Numbered from the stretch's first letter, positions 46,198 through 59,000 are shown. The stretch: 64,000 nucleotides of DNA from Pyxidicoccus xibeiensis (GCF_024198175.1 NZ_JAJVKV010000001.1:744001-808000), one strand, 5' to 3'. Numbers and translations: made by a program. Notes: generated from the sequence alone by a model not told the origin.

Positions 46198-46983
46198 ATG
46201 TACCTCGCCCTCTGTGGAGCCGTCTTCCTGGCGGCGTATCTGCTCAACATCCTCACGATTACGGTGGGTTACCACCGGGGCCTCGCGCACAAGGCGGTGC
46301 GCCTGCACCCGGCGCTGAAGCGGGTGGTGATTGTGGGCGGCAACTGGCTCACGGGCCTGGACCCGAAGGCCTGGGTGGTGATGCACCGGCTGCACCACGA
46401 GCACTCGGACACGCCGCTGGACCCGCACTCGCCCGTGAACGTGGGCATCCTCGGCATCGGCATGGAGCAGCTGCGCAACTACAAGCGCGTCATCATCGGG
46501 CTGGCGCGCGAGGAGCCGGAGTACACGCGCTATGCGAAGGACCTCGACTTCCCGCTCAACGCGCTGAACCGCACGAAGCGCTGGTACCTGCCGTACCTGC
46601 TGCACGCCGCCGTGGGCCTGGGGCTCGGGTTCGGCATCGGGTGGCTGCTGGGCGCGGCCTACTTCTTCGGGATGATGAGCCACCCGGTGCAGGGCGGCCT
46701 CGTCAACTCGCTGGGGCACGCGGTGGGCGGGCGCAACTTCGACACGGACGACAACTCGCGCAACAACCACCTGGCCGCGTGGCTCATCTTCGGTGAGGGC
46801 TTCCAGAACAACCACCACCGCTACCCGGGGTCCGCGTCCTTCTCCTACCGCCGCCACGAAATCGACATGGGCTACGGCGCCTGCGTGCTACTGGAGAAGC
46901 TGGGCCTTGCCACCATCCAGCGCGACTACCTCATCCCGCGCCCGCCCAGGGAGCACTCCGTGGAAGCACAGGTCCAATCCTGA
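46198..46983 (+). CDS. Fatty acid (acyl-CoA-type) desaturase
   Basis: The 261-residue membrane protein has the three histidine boxes of delta-9-type desaturases: YHRGLAH at 25-31 (H26 and H31), MHRLHHEHSD at 62-71 (H63, H66, H67) and QNNHHRYP at 203-210 (H206, H207), plus several hydrophobic segments. It introduces a double bond into membrane fatty acyl chains using a di-iron centre. GGAG precedes the ATG MYLALCG; the open frame extends upstream into the TetR operator region, so I did not use that. It is probably repressed by the divergent TetR protein. Confidence 0.88.
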   Translation: MYLALCGAVFLAAYLLNILTITVGYHRGLAHKAVRLHPALKRVVIVGGNWLTGLDPKAWVVMHRLHHEHSDTPLDPHSPVNVGILGIGMEQLRNYKRVIIGLAREEPEYTRYAKDLDFPLNALNRTKRWYLPYLLHAAVGLGLGFGIGWLLGAAYFFGMMSHPVQGGLVNSLGHAVGGRNFDTDDNSRNNHLAAWLIFGEGFQNNHHRYPGSASFSYRRHEIDMGYGACVLLEKLGLATIQRDYLIPRPPREHSVEAQVQS

Positions 46984-47642
46984 CCACCCAGGCCGTAGAG
47001 AAGCCGAAGCTGCGGGGCGTGCTGCACCAGTTCGCCGCCGTGGGCGCGCTCGGAGCGGGCCTGGTGCTCGTCTCCATGGCGCCCACGCCCCGGGCCGCCG
47101 CCGCGGCGGCGCTGTATGCCCTCAGCCTGGTGGTGCTGTTCACCGTCAGCGCCACCTACCACCGCGTGGACTGGTCCACGCGCGGGCGGGCGTGGATGCG
47201 GCGCATGGACCATGCGTCCATCTTCATCCTCATCGCGGGCACGTACACGCCCATCGCGCTGATTGGCATCTCCGGCGCGGCGGGTGACAGCCTGCTGCTG
47301 GCCATCTGGGGCGGGGCGCTCGTCGGGGTGGTGAAGTCCCTGTTCTGGGCCCATGCACCCAAGGTGGTGACGGCGGCGCTGGCCGTCGCGGTAGGCTGGA
47401 CGCTGGTGCCCTACCTGGACGAGGCACGCGCCACGCTCGGCGCGCTGGAGCTGACGCTCATCCTCGCGGGCGGCGTCGCGTACACGGCGGGAGCGCTCGC
47501 GTACGCCTTGAAGCGGCCCGACCTGAAGCCCGGCGTCTTCGGCTACCACGAGGTGTTCCACGCGCTCACCATCGTCGGTGCGGGGCTCCATTTCGTGGTG
47601 GTGCTGCGGCTCGTCCGCGCGGCGGCCCCCCTGGCGGGGTGA
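46980..47642 (+). CDS. Hemolysin III / PAQR-family membrane protein
   Basis: The product has seven hydrophobic segments and family motifs (YHRVDWSTRG, MDHASIFILIAGTYTP, YHEVFHALTIVG with Zn-binding His). Hemolysin III proteins are inner-membrane seven-helix proteins of uncertain activity. No ATG precedes the conserved opening KPKLRGVLHQ. A CTG at 46980 that overlaps the desaturase stop keeps that opening; the GTG at 47019 would cut it. I report the CTG start, with moderate confidence. It is likely the second gene of the desaturase operon. Confidence 0.75.
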   Translation: MTTQAVEKPKLRGVLHQFAAVGALGAGLVLVSMAPTPRAAAAAALYALSLVVLFTVSATYHRVDWSTRGRAWMRRMDHASIFILIAGTYTPIALIGISGAAGDSLLLAIWGGALVGVVKSLFWAHAPKVVTAALAVAVGWTLVPYLDEARATLGALELTLILAGGVAYTAGALAYALKRPDLKPGVFGYHEVFHALTIVGAGLHFVVVLRLVRAAAPLAG

Positions 47643-47712
47643 CGGCGGCGGGAAGCCGCTGCTGCGACAGGCGCCGCGAAGAGGCCGACGGCCCGGTAGG
47701 GTGGCCCCGGCC

Positions 47713-50094
47713 TCAGCGCTCCTGTCCCGCCGCGTGCAACTGCACACGCACGCGCTGGGGAGCGCCGCTCGTGGACAGCTCCACCAGTGACTGCCCGGCC
47801 CGTCCGTCCGCCGTGCTCGCCCGCAGGACGTAGCGGCCCGGGGTGAACGGCCCCAGCTCGAAGGTCCCTTCCGCCGCGCGGACCCGCAGCGAGCGGGCCG
47901 CCACGGGCGCCACGCGCCCCGCCCCCTCCGCGCCGGGACGCGTGTTCCCGAGCGACATCACCGTCAGCGTGTACTCCGGCACCAGCACGCCCTCCGGGCT
48001 GCGCACCTCACCCGTGACAGCCACACCCTTGCCGAGCTTCAGCACCACCTTCTCCGCGGCGCAGTCCAGCTCCGTCCCGGCCGTCCCCACGTAGCGGGGA
48101 TGCGTCGCCCAGGCGGTGCAGCGGGCCACGGGAGGCGCCTCCAGCGAGAACCGTCCCCCCGCGCCCGACAGCGCCTGGTACGTCTCGAAGGGACTCGGGC
48201 CGCGCGCCGCCTCCGTGCTCGGCAGCACCACCACCGCCGCGCCCACCAGCGGACGGCCCTCCGGGTCCTCCACCGTGCCGCTCATCCGCCCGGGAGCGCG
48301 TGGCAGCGCGAGGTCCACGCCGCCCGCCGTCTGCCCCGCCGTCGTCGTCACCTCGCGCTCCAGCGCGGAGAGCCCGGGACGCCAGCGGCCCCCCGGTGCG
48401 AGCACCACGCGCTGCGCACCCTCGCCCAGCGGCGACAGGCGGTAGCGGCCCTCCGCGTCGCTGAGCGCCACCACGGGCGCCACGCCATGCGCCTCCGCCA
48501 TGGCCGCGACGGGCATCCCCGCCACGGGCTTTCCGTCGCTCCCCACCACCCGGCCCTCCACGGTGGCGGGCGCCGGCAGCGTCAGGCCCGTGGACACCTG
48601 CTGCCCCGGCCCCACCGGCTGCGAGGCGGAGCGGACCGCGCCCAGCTTCTCGTGCGCCGCCGCCAGCACCACCTGCCCGGCCGGCACGCCCTCGAAGCGG
48701 AAGCGCCCCTGCGCATCCGCGAGCGCGAGCCGCGCCGGCATGCCGGTGTCCGGCCCCGCGACGACGTCCAGGCGCACGCGAGCCCCAGCGGCCGGCGTGC
48801 CGCCAGCGGCGGTGACGGAGCCCACCAGCGTGCCACCGGGCTCCAGCCTGAGCTCCGCCGTGGACGGAGCGCCCCGGCCCACCACCATCGGACTCGCGGC
48901 GTGCTCACCCCGGGCGCCGAGCGCCTCCAGCCGGTAGGTGCCCTCCAGCAGTCCCTCGAAGCGGAACGCACCCCGGATGTCCGAGCGCGCCACATCGTCG
49001 AGGGGCAGCAGCGGATCCGTCGCGCTCAGCCGCACCACCGCGCCCGTCACCGGGCGGCCCAAGGTGTCCTTCACCAGGCCCGTCACCACACGCCCCGGCG
49101 AGAGGGCCACGTCGGCCTCCGCCCGCTCGCCAGCCACCACGGCCACGGGCGCGCTCAGCCCCACCTGGTCTTCCCAGCGCACCAGCAACTGCACCTGCCC
49201 CGGCTCCAGTTCATCCAGCGCGAAGCTCCCCGTGGCATCGGCGCGCGTCTCGGAGGCCGCGGCCCCACCGACGACCCGGACCCGCGCGCCCTCCGGACGC
49301 CGGCCCGCGGTCGCCGTGTGCACACGCCCTCCCAGCCGTGCCGCCGGCCGTGGCTCCACGTCATGCGTGAGGTCGCCCGCCACCACGCGCGCGGCGCGGT
49401 CCGGAGCGTGGTCCGAAGCACGCACGAGGACCTCGTACACCCCGGGCCGCACCTGGAGGGCATAGGCCCCGTCGGCGCCCGTCTCCACTTGATGGAGCTC
49501 GACGGCCGCGTCGGCGGCCCCCAGCGTCACTGCCTCCACCGTGACGACGGCCCCCGGCAGCGCCGCGCCACCCGCGCCCCGCACCCGGCCCGACAGCACC
49601 ACCGTGCCCGGCATGAGCGTGAGCTCGGCGCGCGCGGTGGCACCGGAGGCCACCTCCACCACCTGAGGGCCCGCCGTGCCCGAGGGCCCCGACGCCGTCA
49701 CCGCATACTGTCCCGGCGGCAGCGGGCCGACGTCGAACGCGCCACCCGCGCCCACGCCCACCGCCCGCACCTCCGGCAGCCGGCGAGGCCCGCGCAGCGC
49801 ACCGGCCAGCACCCGGGCCACCGTCACCCGTGTGCCCTCGACACTCCCGCCGTCAGGGGCCCGCACCGCGCCGGACACCTGACCGGGCGCCGCGTCCGAC
49901 GGGAGCAGCGCCCAGCGAGCATCCAGTGAGTCCCCGCCCCCGGCCGCCGCCTCGGGAGCGGCGCCGGCATCCGGAGGCATGTCCCCCGGAGAGACGGGAG
50001 CGCGCAGCGCCCACCACGCCGCGCCCGCCGCGAGCAGCGCGGCGAGCACGGGCAGCATGAACCGAAGGCCAGACGTACGTCGGGGCGTGGTCAT
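47713..50094 (-). CDS. Repetitive secreted protein with carboxypeptidase-regulatory-like domains
   Basis: The 793-residue protein has a signal-anchor (FMLPVLAALLAAGAAWWAL) and about seven or eight repeats of 75-85 residues of the carboxypeptidase-regulatory-like/transthyretin beta type (e.g. GRVRGAGGAALPGAVVTVEAV, GTVEDPEGRPLVGAAVVVLP, GSFALDELEPGQVQLLV). Such domains make rigid extracellular rods. Its start overlaps the stop of the giant upstream gene by four bases (ATGA), so the two are coupled and probably act together at the surface. No enzyme motif. Confidence 0.83.
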   Translation of the reverse strand: MTTPRRTSGLRFMLPVLAALLAAGAAWWALRAPVSPGDMPPDAGAAPEAAAGGGDSLDARWALLPSDAAPGQVSGAVRAPDGGSVEGTRVTVARVLAGALRGPRRLPEVRAVGVGAGGAFDVGPLPPGQYAVTASGPSGTAGPQVVEVASGATARAELTLMPGTVVLSGRVRGAGGAALPGAVVTVEAVTLGAADAAVELHQVETGADGAYALQVRPGVYEVLVRASDHAPDRAARVVAGDLTHDVEPRPAARLGGRVHTATAGRRPEGARVRVVGGAAASETRADATGSFALDELEPGQVQLLVRWEDQVGLSAPVAVVAGERAEADVALSPGRVVTGLVKDTLGRPVTGAVVRLSATDPLLPLDDVARSDIRGAFRFEGLLEGTYRLEALGARGEHAASPMVVGRGAPSTAELRLEPGGTLVGSVTAAGGTPAAGARVRLDVVAGPDTGMPARLALADAQGRFRFEGVPAGQVVLAAAHEKLGAVRSASQPVGPGQQVSTGLTLPAPATVEGRVVGSDGKPVAGMPVAAMAEAHGVAPVVALSDAEGRYRLSPLGEGAQRVVLAPGGRWRPGLSALEREVTTTAGQTAGGVDLALPRAPGRMSGTVEDPEGRPLVGAAVVVLPSTEAARGPSPFETYQALSGAGGRFSLEAPPVARCTAWATHPRYVGTAGTELDCAAEKVVLKLGKGVAVTGEVRSPEGVLVPEYTLTVMSLGNTRPGAEGAGRVAPVAARSLRVRAAEGTFELGPFTPGRYVLRASTADGRAGQSLVELSTSGAPQRVRVQLHAAGQER

Positions 50095-53000
50095 TTGCAG
50101 ACGCTATCCGGGTCCGGCGCGTAGTAGTGCTTCTTGTCGGTGCTCTCGCGCAGACCGAAGGCGAAGAGCACCGAGCCGGGGAAGCCCGACGCGCCGCTGC
50201 CGCAGTGCGGTGTGGAGTCGAAGGCCTTCCAGCACTTCTTCGCCTTCTCATCCATGAAGGAGTCGGTCGGCATCTCGAAGAAGCCGTACACCAGGACGTG
50301 CAGACCGTGCTGCGGCGCCGGCTTGCCACCCGTGGCCCCGAAGCGGCAGTAGCGCAGGAGCTGCTCGTCCTTGAACGTGCCCGACCTCAGCTTCAGCTCG
50401 AGCGGGAAGATTTCGCCGAACACGATGTCGATGCCGTTTTGGGTGCGGAAGGCCTCGAAGCAGTCGATGAGGCTCGGCCTCCCACTCGGGCGGGGGTTCT
50501 TCTCTCCGCACGGAGTCGTGACGCGGTACTCGAACTCGATGAACTCATTGAACCCGTCCGCGGTCTTTCCATCGCCGCACATCGCCTCGGCGAGCGCTTC
50601 GTGGAAGTCGGCCTCCAAGGCGAACGTCGGGTTGCCCATGAGCGTGGCGGCCACCTTCTGGAACGCCGCCTCGGCCACGGGCATCAGGAACTGGTTGGCC
50701 GCCCACTCCGCGAGGCTCCGGTAGAGCGTGCTGACAATCTTCTCCTTGAGGCACTTCTTGATGATGACGTCCATCGAGCGCAGCACGTCGGAGATGGAGA
50801 TGGAGATCATCATCGAGCCGAGCCCGAACTCACCCGACGGGTCCGTGCGGTTGAGCGGATTGCCGAGCGCGTACGCGTACCGGTGCAGGGTACGCGGGTC
50901 CTTGCTGGCCGCACCGAAGGCGTCCGGGGTGAGGAAGCGGCCGGTGGCCGGGTGGTACCAGCGGGAGCGCAGATAGACGAGGCCGGTCGCCACGTCCTGC
51001 CGCTCGCCGGTGTAGCCATGGCCCAGCGCCTCGCCCTGCCCGCTCCGCTCGCCAAAGGGCGTGAAGCCGGCACGGGAGACCAGGGCCGCCGAGGCATCGG
51101 TGGCGCCAACCACGTCCCCCTGCAGGCCGGCCAGCAGGTGGCGCGCGCCCGTCCCCGCGTGGAGCGAGGCGACCCCTTCGGGTCCGAAGGCGGGCGCCAG
51201 CGGACCGCCGGCACCGCCGTACTCCAGCGCGCACTCGCTGTACCCGCGCGGCGCCTGGGGCAGCGGCAGGCAGCGGCGGGTGCCGCTCGCGTCGGTACGC
51301 GACAGCAGCCGGCCCGCCGCGTCGTAGGCATAGCCCACCCGCTGGCCGTCGGGCAGCTGCACCTCCGTGAGCCGGTCGAGGTCGTCGTAGCTGAAGCGGG
51401 TGGTGCCGGTGGGCGCGTCGATGCGCTCCAGCGCCCCGCGGCCCGACCACGTATAGGTGGTGGTGCCGGCCGGGCCCGTCTCCGACAGGAGCCGGTCATC
51501 CGCGTCGTAGCTGTAGGTCGTGGTGCCGCGCGAGTCGGTGCGCGACGCCAGGTTGCCCACCGCGTCCCAGGTCCGGCCCACCTCTTCCAGCACGGTGCCG
51601 CTGGCGTCCAGCTGGCGCTCCACCACGAGGCGGCTGAGCGCGTCGTAGGTGTACTCGAAGCGGCCCTCGGGCGAGCGCTGGCCCACCACGCGTCCCCGCG
51701 TGTCGTAGGTGTACTCGTGCACGGAGAGCACGTTGCCGCCCGCGCGGTGCTCCACGCGGGTCGGCCGGTCCAGGTCCCCGTAGTCGTGGGTGGTGACCAC
51801 GCCGTTGGGGCGCTCGATGCGGGACAGCCGGCCGAGCGCGTCCCAGACGTAGGTGGTCAGCCCGCCGGACGGGTCCATCACGCCGGTGAGGCGGCCGCCG
51901 GCGTCATGGGTGTAGTGGGTGGTGAAGGCGCTGCCGTCCGGCGTGGTCGCCTTCACCCGCGCGAGCCGGCCGCTCTCGGTGTAGTCGACGTCGAGCCGCG
52001 CGCCGTCGCTCGTCTCCAGGCGCGTCGTATCCCCCACCCCGTTGACCCAGCGGGCCACGTTGCCCCCGGGGCCGCCGAGCGTCGTGTGGGCGCCGAGCAC
52101 CGGGTCGTAGGTCGACTCCAGCGTGCCGCCGCCCGGCAGGTCCGTGAAGGTGCGCTGGCTCTCGTGGCGGTAGCGCACCGTGGTGCCGTCCGGGCGCGTC
52201 CACGTCACGATGCGGCCGCCCGAGTCGTGCGTGTAGAGCTGGGTGCGGCCCGCGGGCGTGGTGAGCTGCTCCACCCCCGCGGGGCCGAGGTCGATGACCG
52301 TGGTGCGGCCCAGCGCGTCCATCACCCGCGTCACGTCGCCCACCGGCGTGCGGGTGTAGCGCGTCGTCCCGCCCAGTCCGTCGGTGATGGCCGCGAGCCG
52401 GCCCTGGCCGTCATGCGCGTATTCCCAGTGCACGCCCTCCAGGTCGTCGAAGGAGCGCATCGGCGGCACGTCCTCCATGTCGTCGGATACCTCGTACGTC
52501 CAGCTCGCGGAGATGCCTCCGGGGTAGGTCACCCCGTTGCGCCGGCCGTTGGCGTCGTACTGGACCTGGAAGGTGCGGCCCTGCGGCGTGGTGACGCTGG
52601 TGGGCTGGCCGCTCCCGTCATAGGTGACCTGGTGCCGCTGGCCGGTGCCGTCCTCCAGCCCGGTGACGCGGCCCGCCTTGTCGTACTCCATCCGCTCCAG
52701 CACGCCGGAGGCGGACGAGCGCTCCACCACGCGGCCAGCGGCGTCGTACTTCGTGAACACCGTCCCCTGGGCGCTGGAGGCCTCGATGATGCGGCCGGCG
52801 GCGTCGTACTTGAACTGCTCCACGCCGCCGTTGCGCTGCACCGAGGCGAGCCGGCCCAGGGCGTCGAAGCGCGCCTGCTGCACGGGCTGGCCGTCCACGC
52901 GCAGGGCGGTGAGCGCCCCTTCCGGGTTGCGCTCGTAGTCCACGCGAACGCCGTCCGGGCGGGTGATGGACACGGGCATCGGGTCCGCGCCCTTGAAGGT

Positions 53001-56000
53001 GTAGTCGATGTTCTGCCCGCCGCCCATCTCCAGCCGGGTGATGCGGCCGGCGCGGTCCAGTCCCACGCGTGAGAGGGCCCCGCCCCGGTTGATGGTGGCG
53101 GTGAGCGTCGCGTCGTCGTACGTGGTGGTGACCTCGTTGCCCGACTCGTCCTTCACGAACACCTCGCGGCCGCGCGAGTCGAGCCGGGTGGTGTTCGAGC
53201 GGCCCTGGTAGTCGGTGCTCACGATGGTGTCCGGGGCGGGATAGGAGAACGTGCGGGTGACGGTGCCGTCGGGCAGCACGTGCGCCACGGTGCGGCCGGC
53301 CGAGTCGACGTTCTCCTTGAAGCGGCGGCCCGCGCCGTTGGTCACCTCGAGGATGCGGTCCCCGCGCGGCGAGTAGGCCACCTGCGTGCGCTCGCCCATG
53401 GGGTTGACCAGGGCGGTGCGGCGGCCGCGCGCGTCGTACTCGGTGCTCCACACGTTGCCGAGCGGGTCGGTGCGGCTGGTCTCCAGCGAGGTGCCGGGCC
53501 TGTAGGTGAAGCGCGTCGTCTCGCCGAGCGGGTTGGTGACGCGGGTGATGTTGCCGTCCGCGTTGTACTCGCTCACCACGGCATTGCCGGCCGGGTCGAT
53601 GAGGGTGGTGGTGCGCGCCACGTCGTCATACTCGGAGCGCATGGCCACGCCGGTGGCCGTCACGTGCAGCACCACGCGGCCCTTGTCGTCGTACTCGAAG
53701 CGCTCGGGGCGCTCGCCATCGGACGTGAAGGACACCATCCGTCCCTCGTCGTCGTAGGTGAAGGTCTGCACCCCGCCCTCGGCGGTGGTGGCGCGCACCA
53801 GCAGGCCCTGCTCGTCGCGCTGGTAGACAGCGCGCGCGCCGGTGGGCACGTTGAGCACGCGGGCGATGAGGCCGTCCGCGCCCCGCTCGAAGCGCACCAG
53901 CTCCGCGCCGTTGAGCTTCACGCCGTTCTCCGCCAGCTCCAGCTTCTGGCCCGCGCCGTCCTCGAGCGCCACCAGCTTCTTGGTGTCCAGGTCGAAGACG
54001 ATGGTCTCTCCGAACTCCGTCTTGAGCTGGCCGTACTTCGGCTCCCAGAGGGTCTCGAAGTCCCAGTCGTACACCTCGTCACCCAGGACGACGACGTCGA
54101 AGTCCGAGTAGGGCGTGAGCTCCTCCGAGAGGAGCACCAGCGTAGCGCCCGTGGTGGTCAGCTCGCGGATGACCGGCTTCGCCGGGTGGATGCTGGACAG
54201 CGAGCCGTCATGCTCGAGGGTGACGTCGAACTCGTAGTTGCGCCCGTCATCGAGCCGCACGGAGAGGGGGTGGTCCACGGTGGGGCGGATGACGAAGCGG
54301 GGGATGAAGCGCCCCTCGAGCGCCACCACCCAGCCCTCCGCCAGCGGACGCGGCTGGGTGATGCGGGTGCTGTCCCACTCGTAGCGCCAGCCCTTGCCGA
54401 GCGGGCCGGCCGACAAGTCCAGCCCGTCATAGACGCGCTTGAGCTGCAGCGCCGCGGTGCGGGTCTGCACCTTCATCTCCGGGAAGGCCAGCCGCAGCGC
54501 CGGGGCCTTGCGGCCGCCGGAGGCGACCACCACCTCCAGCCGACGCTCGGTGACGTGGTTGGCGGCGTCCCGGGCGCTGACGACGACCTCGTAGCGGCCG
54601 TCGGACAGCAGCATCGGGTCCAGCTCGGCCAGCCGGCCGCCGCTCACGGGGGCAAGTCCCTCGGCGAGCGTCACGCAGCCGCTACCTTCGCCCAGGCGGC
54701 AGGCGCGCACGTCGAAGCCGGCCAGGTCGTCGTCCTGCACCGTCCCGGTGACGTCGCGCTTCGTGGTGATGCGCTGGCCGTGGGTGGGCGCCGTCACCTG
54801 CACGACGGGGCTGTTGGTGCCACCGGGCACCGCCACGCCGATGGCGAAGCGCTGCTCGGCCACATGGCCGGCGGCGTCGCGCACGCGCAGCACCACGGGG
54901 AAGCCGCCCTGGGCGTCGGCGGGCACCTGCCAGCTCACCTGGCCACCGGTGCTCACCGCCATGCCGGCGGGGCCCTCCACGCTCCAGGTCAGCTGCGTGT
55001 CGTCGGCGTCGGTGGCCGTGGCGGCGTACGCGTAGGTGACGCCAGCGGCGGAGGACAGCGGCGGGCGCGAGGTGATGCGCGGCGCGGCGTCGCCCGGCAG
55101 TACCTCCAGCTCGAAGGACTGGTCCGCGAAGAGGCCGGCCGGGTCGCTGACGCGCACGGTGACGGGGGCGCGGGTGCCCACGTCCTCCGCGCCCGGGCGC
55201 CAGGTGATGAGGCCCGAGAGCGGGTCCACCGTCATGCCCTCCGGCCCGGTGACGAGCCGGAAGGTGAGCACGTCACCGTTGGCGTCGCTGGCGAGCATCG
55301 GGTGCAGGAAGAGCACGCCCGCACGCGCGGTGGTGGGGGGCGTGCTGTCGAGGACGGGCCCCTGGTTCGCGCCATCCGGCCGGCCGGCGACGACGAGGTC
55401 GGCGCTGACGGTGGTCTCACCGTCGCTGGCGCTCAGGCGCAGCGTGTACGTGCCCGCCGTCGGGAAGGTGGCCTGGGTGTTGGCGACGGTGCGGTCCGTG
55501 AAGCTGACGGTGCCGGGGCCGCGCACCTGCGTCCACGACACGGCCAGCATGGGGTTGGGCAGCCCGTCGTCGGTGGCGCGGCCGCCGAGCGTGAGCGTCC
55601 CGGGCAGGGTGGCGCTCACCGCCGGACCCACCTCCACCACCGGGGGCAGGTTGTTGGGGCCGTCCAGCACCACCGTCACGTCGTCGCTCGCCTGGAGCAC
55701 GCCATCCGTGGACGTCAGCCGCAGCACGTAGGTGCCGGCCGCGCCGAGCGTCACGGAGGTGGTGGGCTGCGCGGGCGTGCCGAAGGAGACATTCGACGGG
55801 CCGTCCACCAGCATCCAGCGCGAGGTGAGCGTGCCGCCCGTGGGCAGGCCGTCGTCCTGCGCGGTGCCCTCCAGGGTGAGGGTGCGCTGCGGATAAGTGA
55901 CGCGGCGGTCGGGGCCGGCGCTCACCGTGGGCGCCTGGTTGGAGCGCGACACCTCGAGGGTGACGAGCACGGAGGAGCTGAGCGCGCCGTCATCCGCGGT

Positions 56001-59000
56001 GAGCCGCAGGCCGTAGGTGCCACCCGCTGAGAATGTCGCCTGGGTGGTGGCCTGGTTGGGACGGGTGAACGTCACCGTGCCCGGGCCGGACTCCTTCGTC
56101 CACGCGACGGTGAGCGTGCCGGTGGCCGGCAGGCCGTCATCGCTGACCGAGCCGGACAGCAGCGCCGGGCCGGGGTACGCGACGCGCGTGGGAGCGCTCA
56201 CGCCCAGCTGCGGCGCCTGGTTGCTCAGGTCCGGCAGCACCTTGACCTGCATGATGGCGCTGCTGACGCGCTCGGTGTCGTTGGCGGTGTAGCGCAGCAC
56301 GTAGTCACCGGGGACGGTGAAGCGCGCGGTGATGCGCTCCTGCGCGTCGCGCGCGAAGCCCACGGGGCCCGGGCCGCTGGCCCGCTCCCAGGTCGTCGTG
56401 ACGGTGGCGCCCTGGGGCAGCCCGTCGTCGGTGACGCTGCCCTGCAGCGTGGCGAGCGCGTCCGGCAGGCTCACCGTCTGGTTGCCGCCGACGGAGACCA
56501 CCGGAGGCTGGTTGCCAGCAGGCGTGGGGCGCGCGGTGATGACGGTGTCGGCGGCGCCGCTGAGCACCGAGTCGCTGCCCGTCAGCCGCAGCACGTAGGT
56601 GCCCGCGGAGGTGAAGGTGAAGGTGGTGGCCGCGGCCTGCGCGTTGCCGAAGACGCCGCCTGCCGGGCCGCTGACCACGTTCCAGCGCGCGGTGACGATG
56701 CCGCCCGTGGGACGGCCGTCATCCAGCACGGTGCCGGTGAGGTTGACCATGCGCGTGGGCAGCGTCACTTCCTGCGCGGGGCCCGCGCTCACCACCGGGG
56801 CCAGGTTCTGCTCGGGCGGGTTGCGCACCACCACGCCCTTCTCCGCCCACGCGGTGAAGTTCGTGTCGGAGACGCTCAGCCGCACCACGTAGGTGCCGGC
56901 CACGGGGAAGCGCGCCGTGGTGTCCGGCTGCGAGGCATCCGTGAAGGTGATGGTGGCCGGGCCGCTGACCTGCGTCCACGCCACGGTGAGGGCCGCGCCC
57001 TCGGGCAGCCCGTCATCGCTGGCGCTGCCGCCCAGGGCCAGCGTGTCCTGCGGCAGGATGAGGGACTGGTTGAGGCCCGCGGACACGCTCGGCGGCCGGT
57101 TCGTCGGGGCGGGCGCGCCCACGGCCACGCTCACCTCGGCGCTGCTGGACAGCTCGGTGTCCGTCGCCGTCAGCCGCAGCACGTACAGGCCCGTGGCGTC
57201 GAAGCGCACGCTGGTGGAAGCGGCCGTGGTGGAGGTGAACGTCGCCGTGCCCGGCCCGCTCACCTTCGTCCACTGCTGGGTGACGGTGCGGCCCACGGGC
57301 AGCCCGTCGTCCGTCACCGTGCCGGCGAGCGACACGTGGGTGTTGAGGGTGGCGGAGCGGTTGGGGCCGGCGCTGACCAGCGGCGGCTTGTTCACCGGCG
57401 GCGGCGGGTGGGCCACCACCGTCACGTCGGCGGACGTCTTGATGTGGCCGTCGAAGGCCGACAGCCGCAGCACGTACGTGCCGCTCTGCGAGAAGGACGC
57501 CTGGGTGCTGGCCTGCGTGGGCGTGGTGAACGTCACGTCCCCGGGGCCGCTCGCCTTCGTCCACTCCAGCGTCAGCGTGCTGCCCTGGGGCAGGCCGTCG
57601 TCGCTGGCGCTGCCGTGCAGCGTGGCGGTGGCCGGCAGGTTGACGGCCAGCGCGGGGCCCGCGTCCACCACGGGCGGGGCGTTGGCGCGCAGCACGTCCA
57701 CCTCGATGTCATCCGCGCCCTGCAGCGCGCCGTCGGACGCCGTCAGCCGCAGCACGTAGCGGCCGGGGGCGGAGAAGCGCGCGTCGGTGACTTCGGCGGC
57801 GGGCGTGGTGAACGTCACGTCCCCGGGGCCGCTGACCTTCGTCCAGGCCATCACCAGCGGGCCGCCGGAGGGCAGCGCGTCGTCGCACGCCGAGCCGGTG
57901 AGGCGCACCACGTTGGGCGCGGTGCTCGCGCGGTCGGCGCCGAGGACGACGGTGGGCGCCTGGTTGGCGGGCGCCGTGTGCACGTAGGGGGCGGTGCCAA
58001 TCGTCAGCCCGTACACGCGCGGGCTGTCGCCCTTGGTGGAGCGGCTGAGGGCCACCGTCACCTTGAGGTAGCGCCCGTTGGCCGGGTTGATGTCCTGGCC
58101 GTTGGGGGCCGGCAGGGCCGGGCCGAACGTCACCCCGTCCACGCTGCTGGCCGCGCTCACGCGCACCGTGCCGTCACCGCACACCTGGCCGGTCCAGCTC
58201 ACCCGGCCCCACTCGGAGCCGGCCACGGTGCTGTCGAACACCGTGGAGTAGGTGCCGTTGTCCGGGGCGCCCGACAGGGTGCTGCCCGTCATGTCCGAGT
58301 AGTTGTAGAGGTTGCCGCCGAGGTGGCGCGTGGTGAAGTCCACCGCGCCCACGCGCGTCGTGCCGTCCCCGGCCCACACCGCGCCGGCGTTCGGGTTGAT
58401 GCGGGTGACGGTGCCGCCGTAGTAGTTCGTCGCCCACACCTTGCCGGAGCCGTCCACCGCCACGCCCGTGGGGCCGCTGCCCACGGTGATGGTGCCCACG
58501 TGGCGGCCGTCGTTCTTCAGGTGGCCCACCGTGTTGCCATACAGCGAGTGGGCGACCCAGATGTCGCCATTGGGCGCGGCCACGCAGCCCTGCGCGTAGT
58601 AGCTGCCGTGGTTGTAGACGCCCAGCTGCGTGCCGTCCGGGGCGAACTTGTAGATGAGGTTGCCGCCCAGCGCGGTGTTCCACACGTTGCCGTACGGGTC
58701 GAGGCACAGGCCGTAGCTGTCGTGGCCGTAGCCCCGCCAGTTCACCCCGTTGACGCCGGTGAGCGGCTTCGCGGTGTCCCAGCGCATCAGGTTGCGCGCG
58801 CTCCAGATGACGCCATTCTTGTCGATGAGGCCGCCGTACCCGCCGTAGCCGACGCTGTTCTCCTGGCGGCGGATGGCGCCGGTGATGCCGTCGATGAGGT
58901 CGAAGTGCTGGCCGCCGGTGCCGCTCACCCAGACGTCGTTGTCCTCGGTGACGGACACGTGGCGGGTGCCGCTGGAGCGCACCTTGACGTAGTGGAGGAT

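Noticed and set aside
50091..50840. Immunity gene for the giant protein hidden beside its 3' end
   Set aside because: I looked for small open frames just beyond the tip and found only the coupled structural repeat gene; shadows in other frames had no ribosome-binding site or coherent composition.
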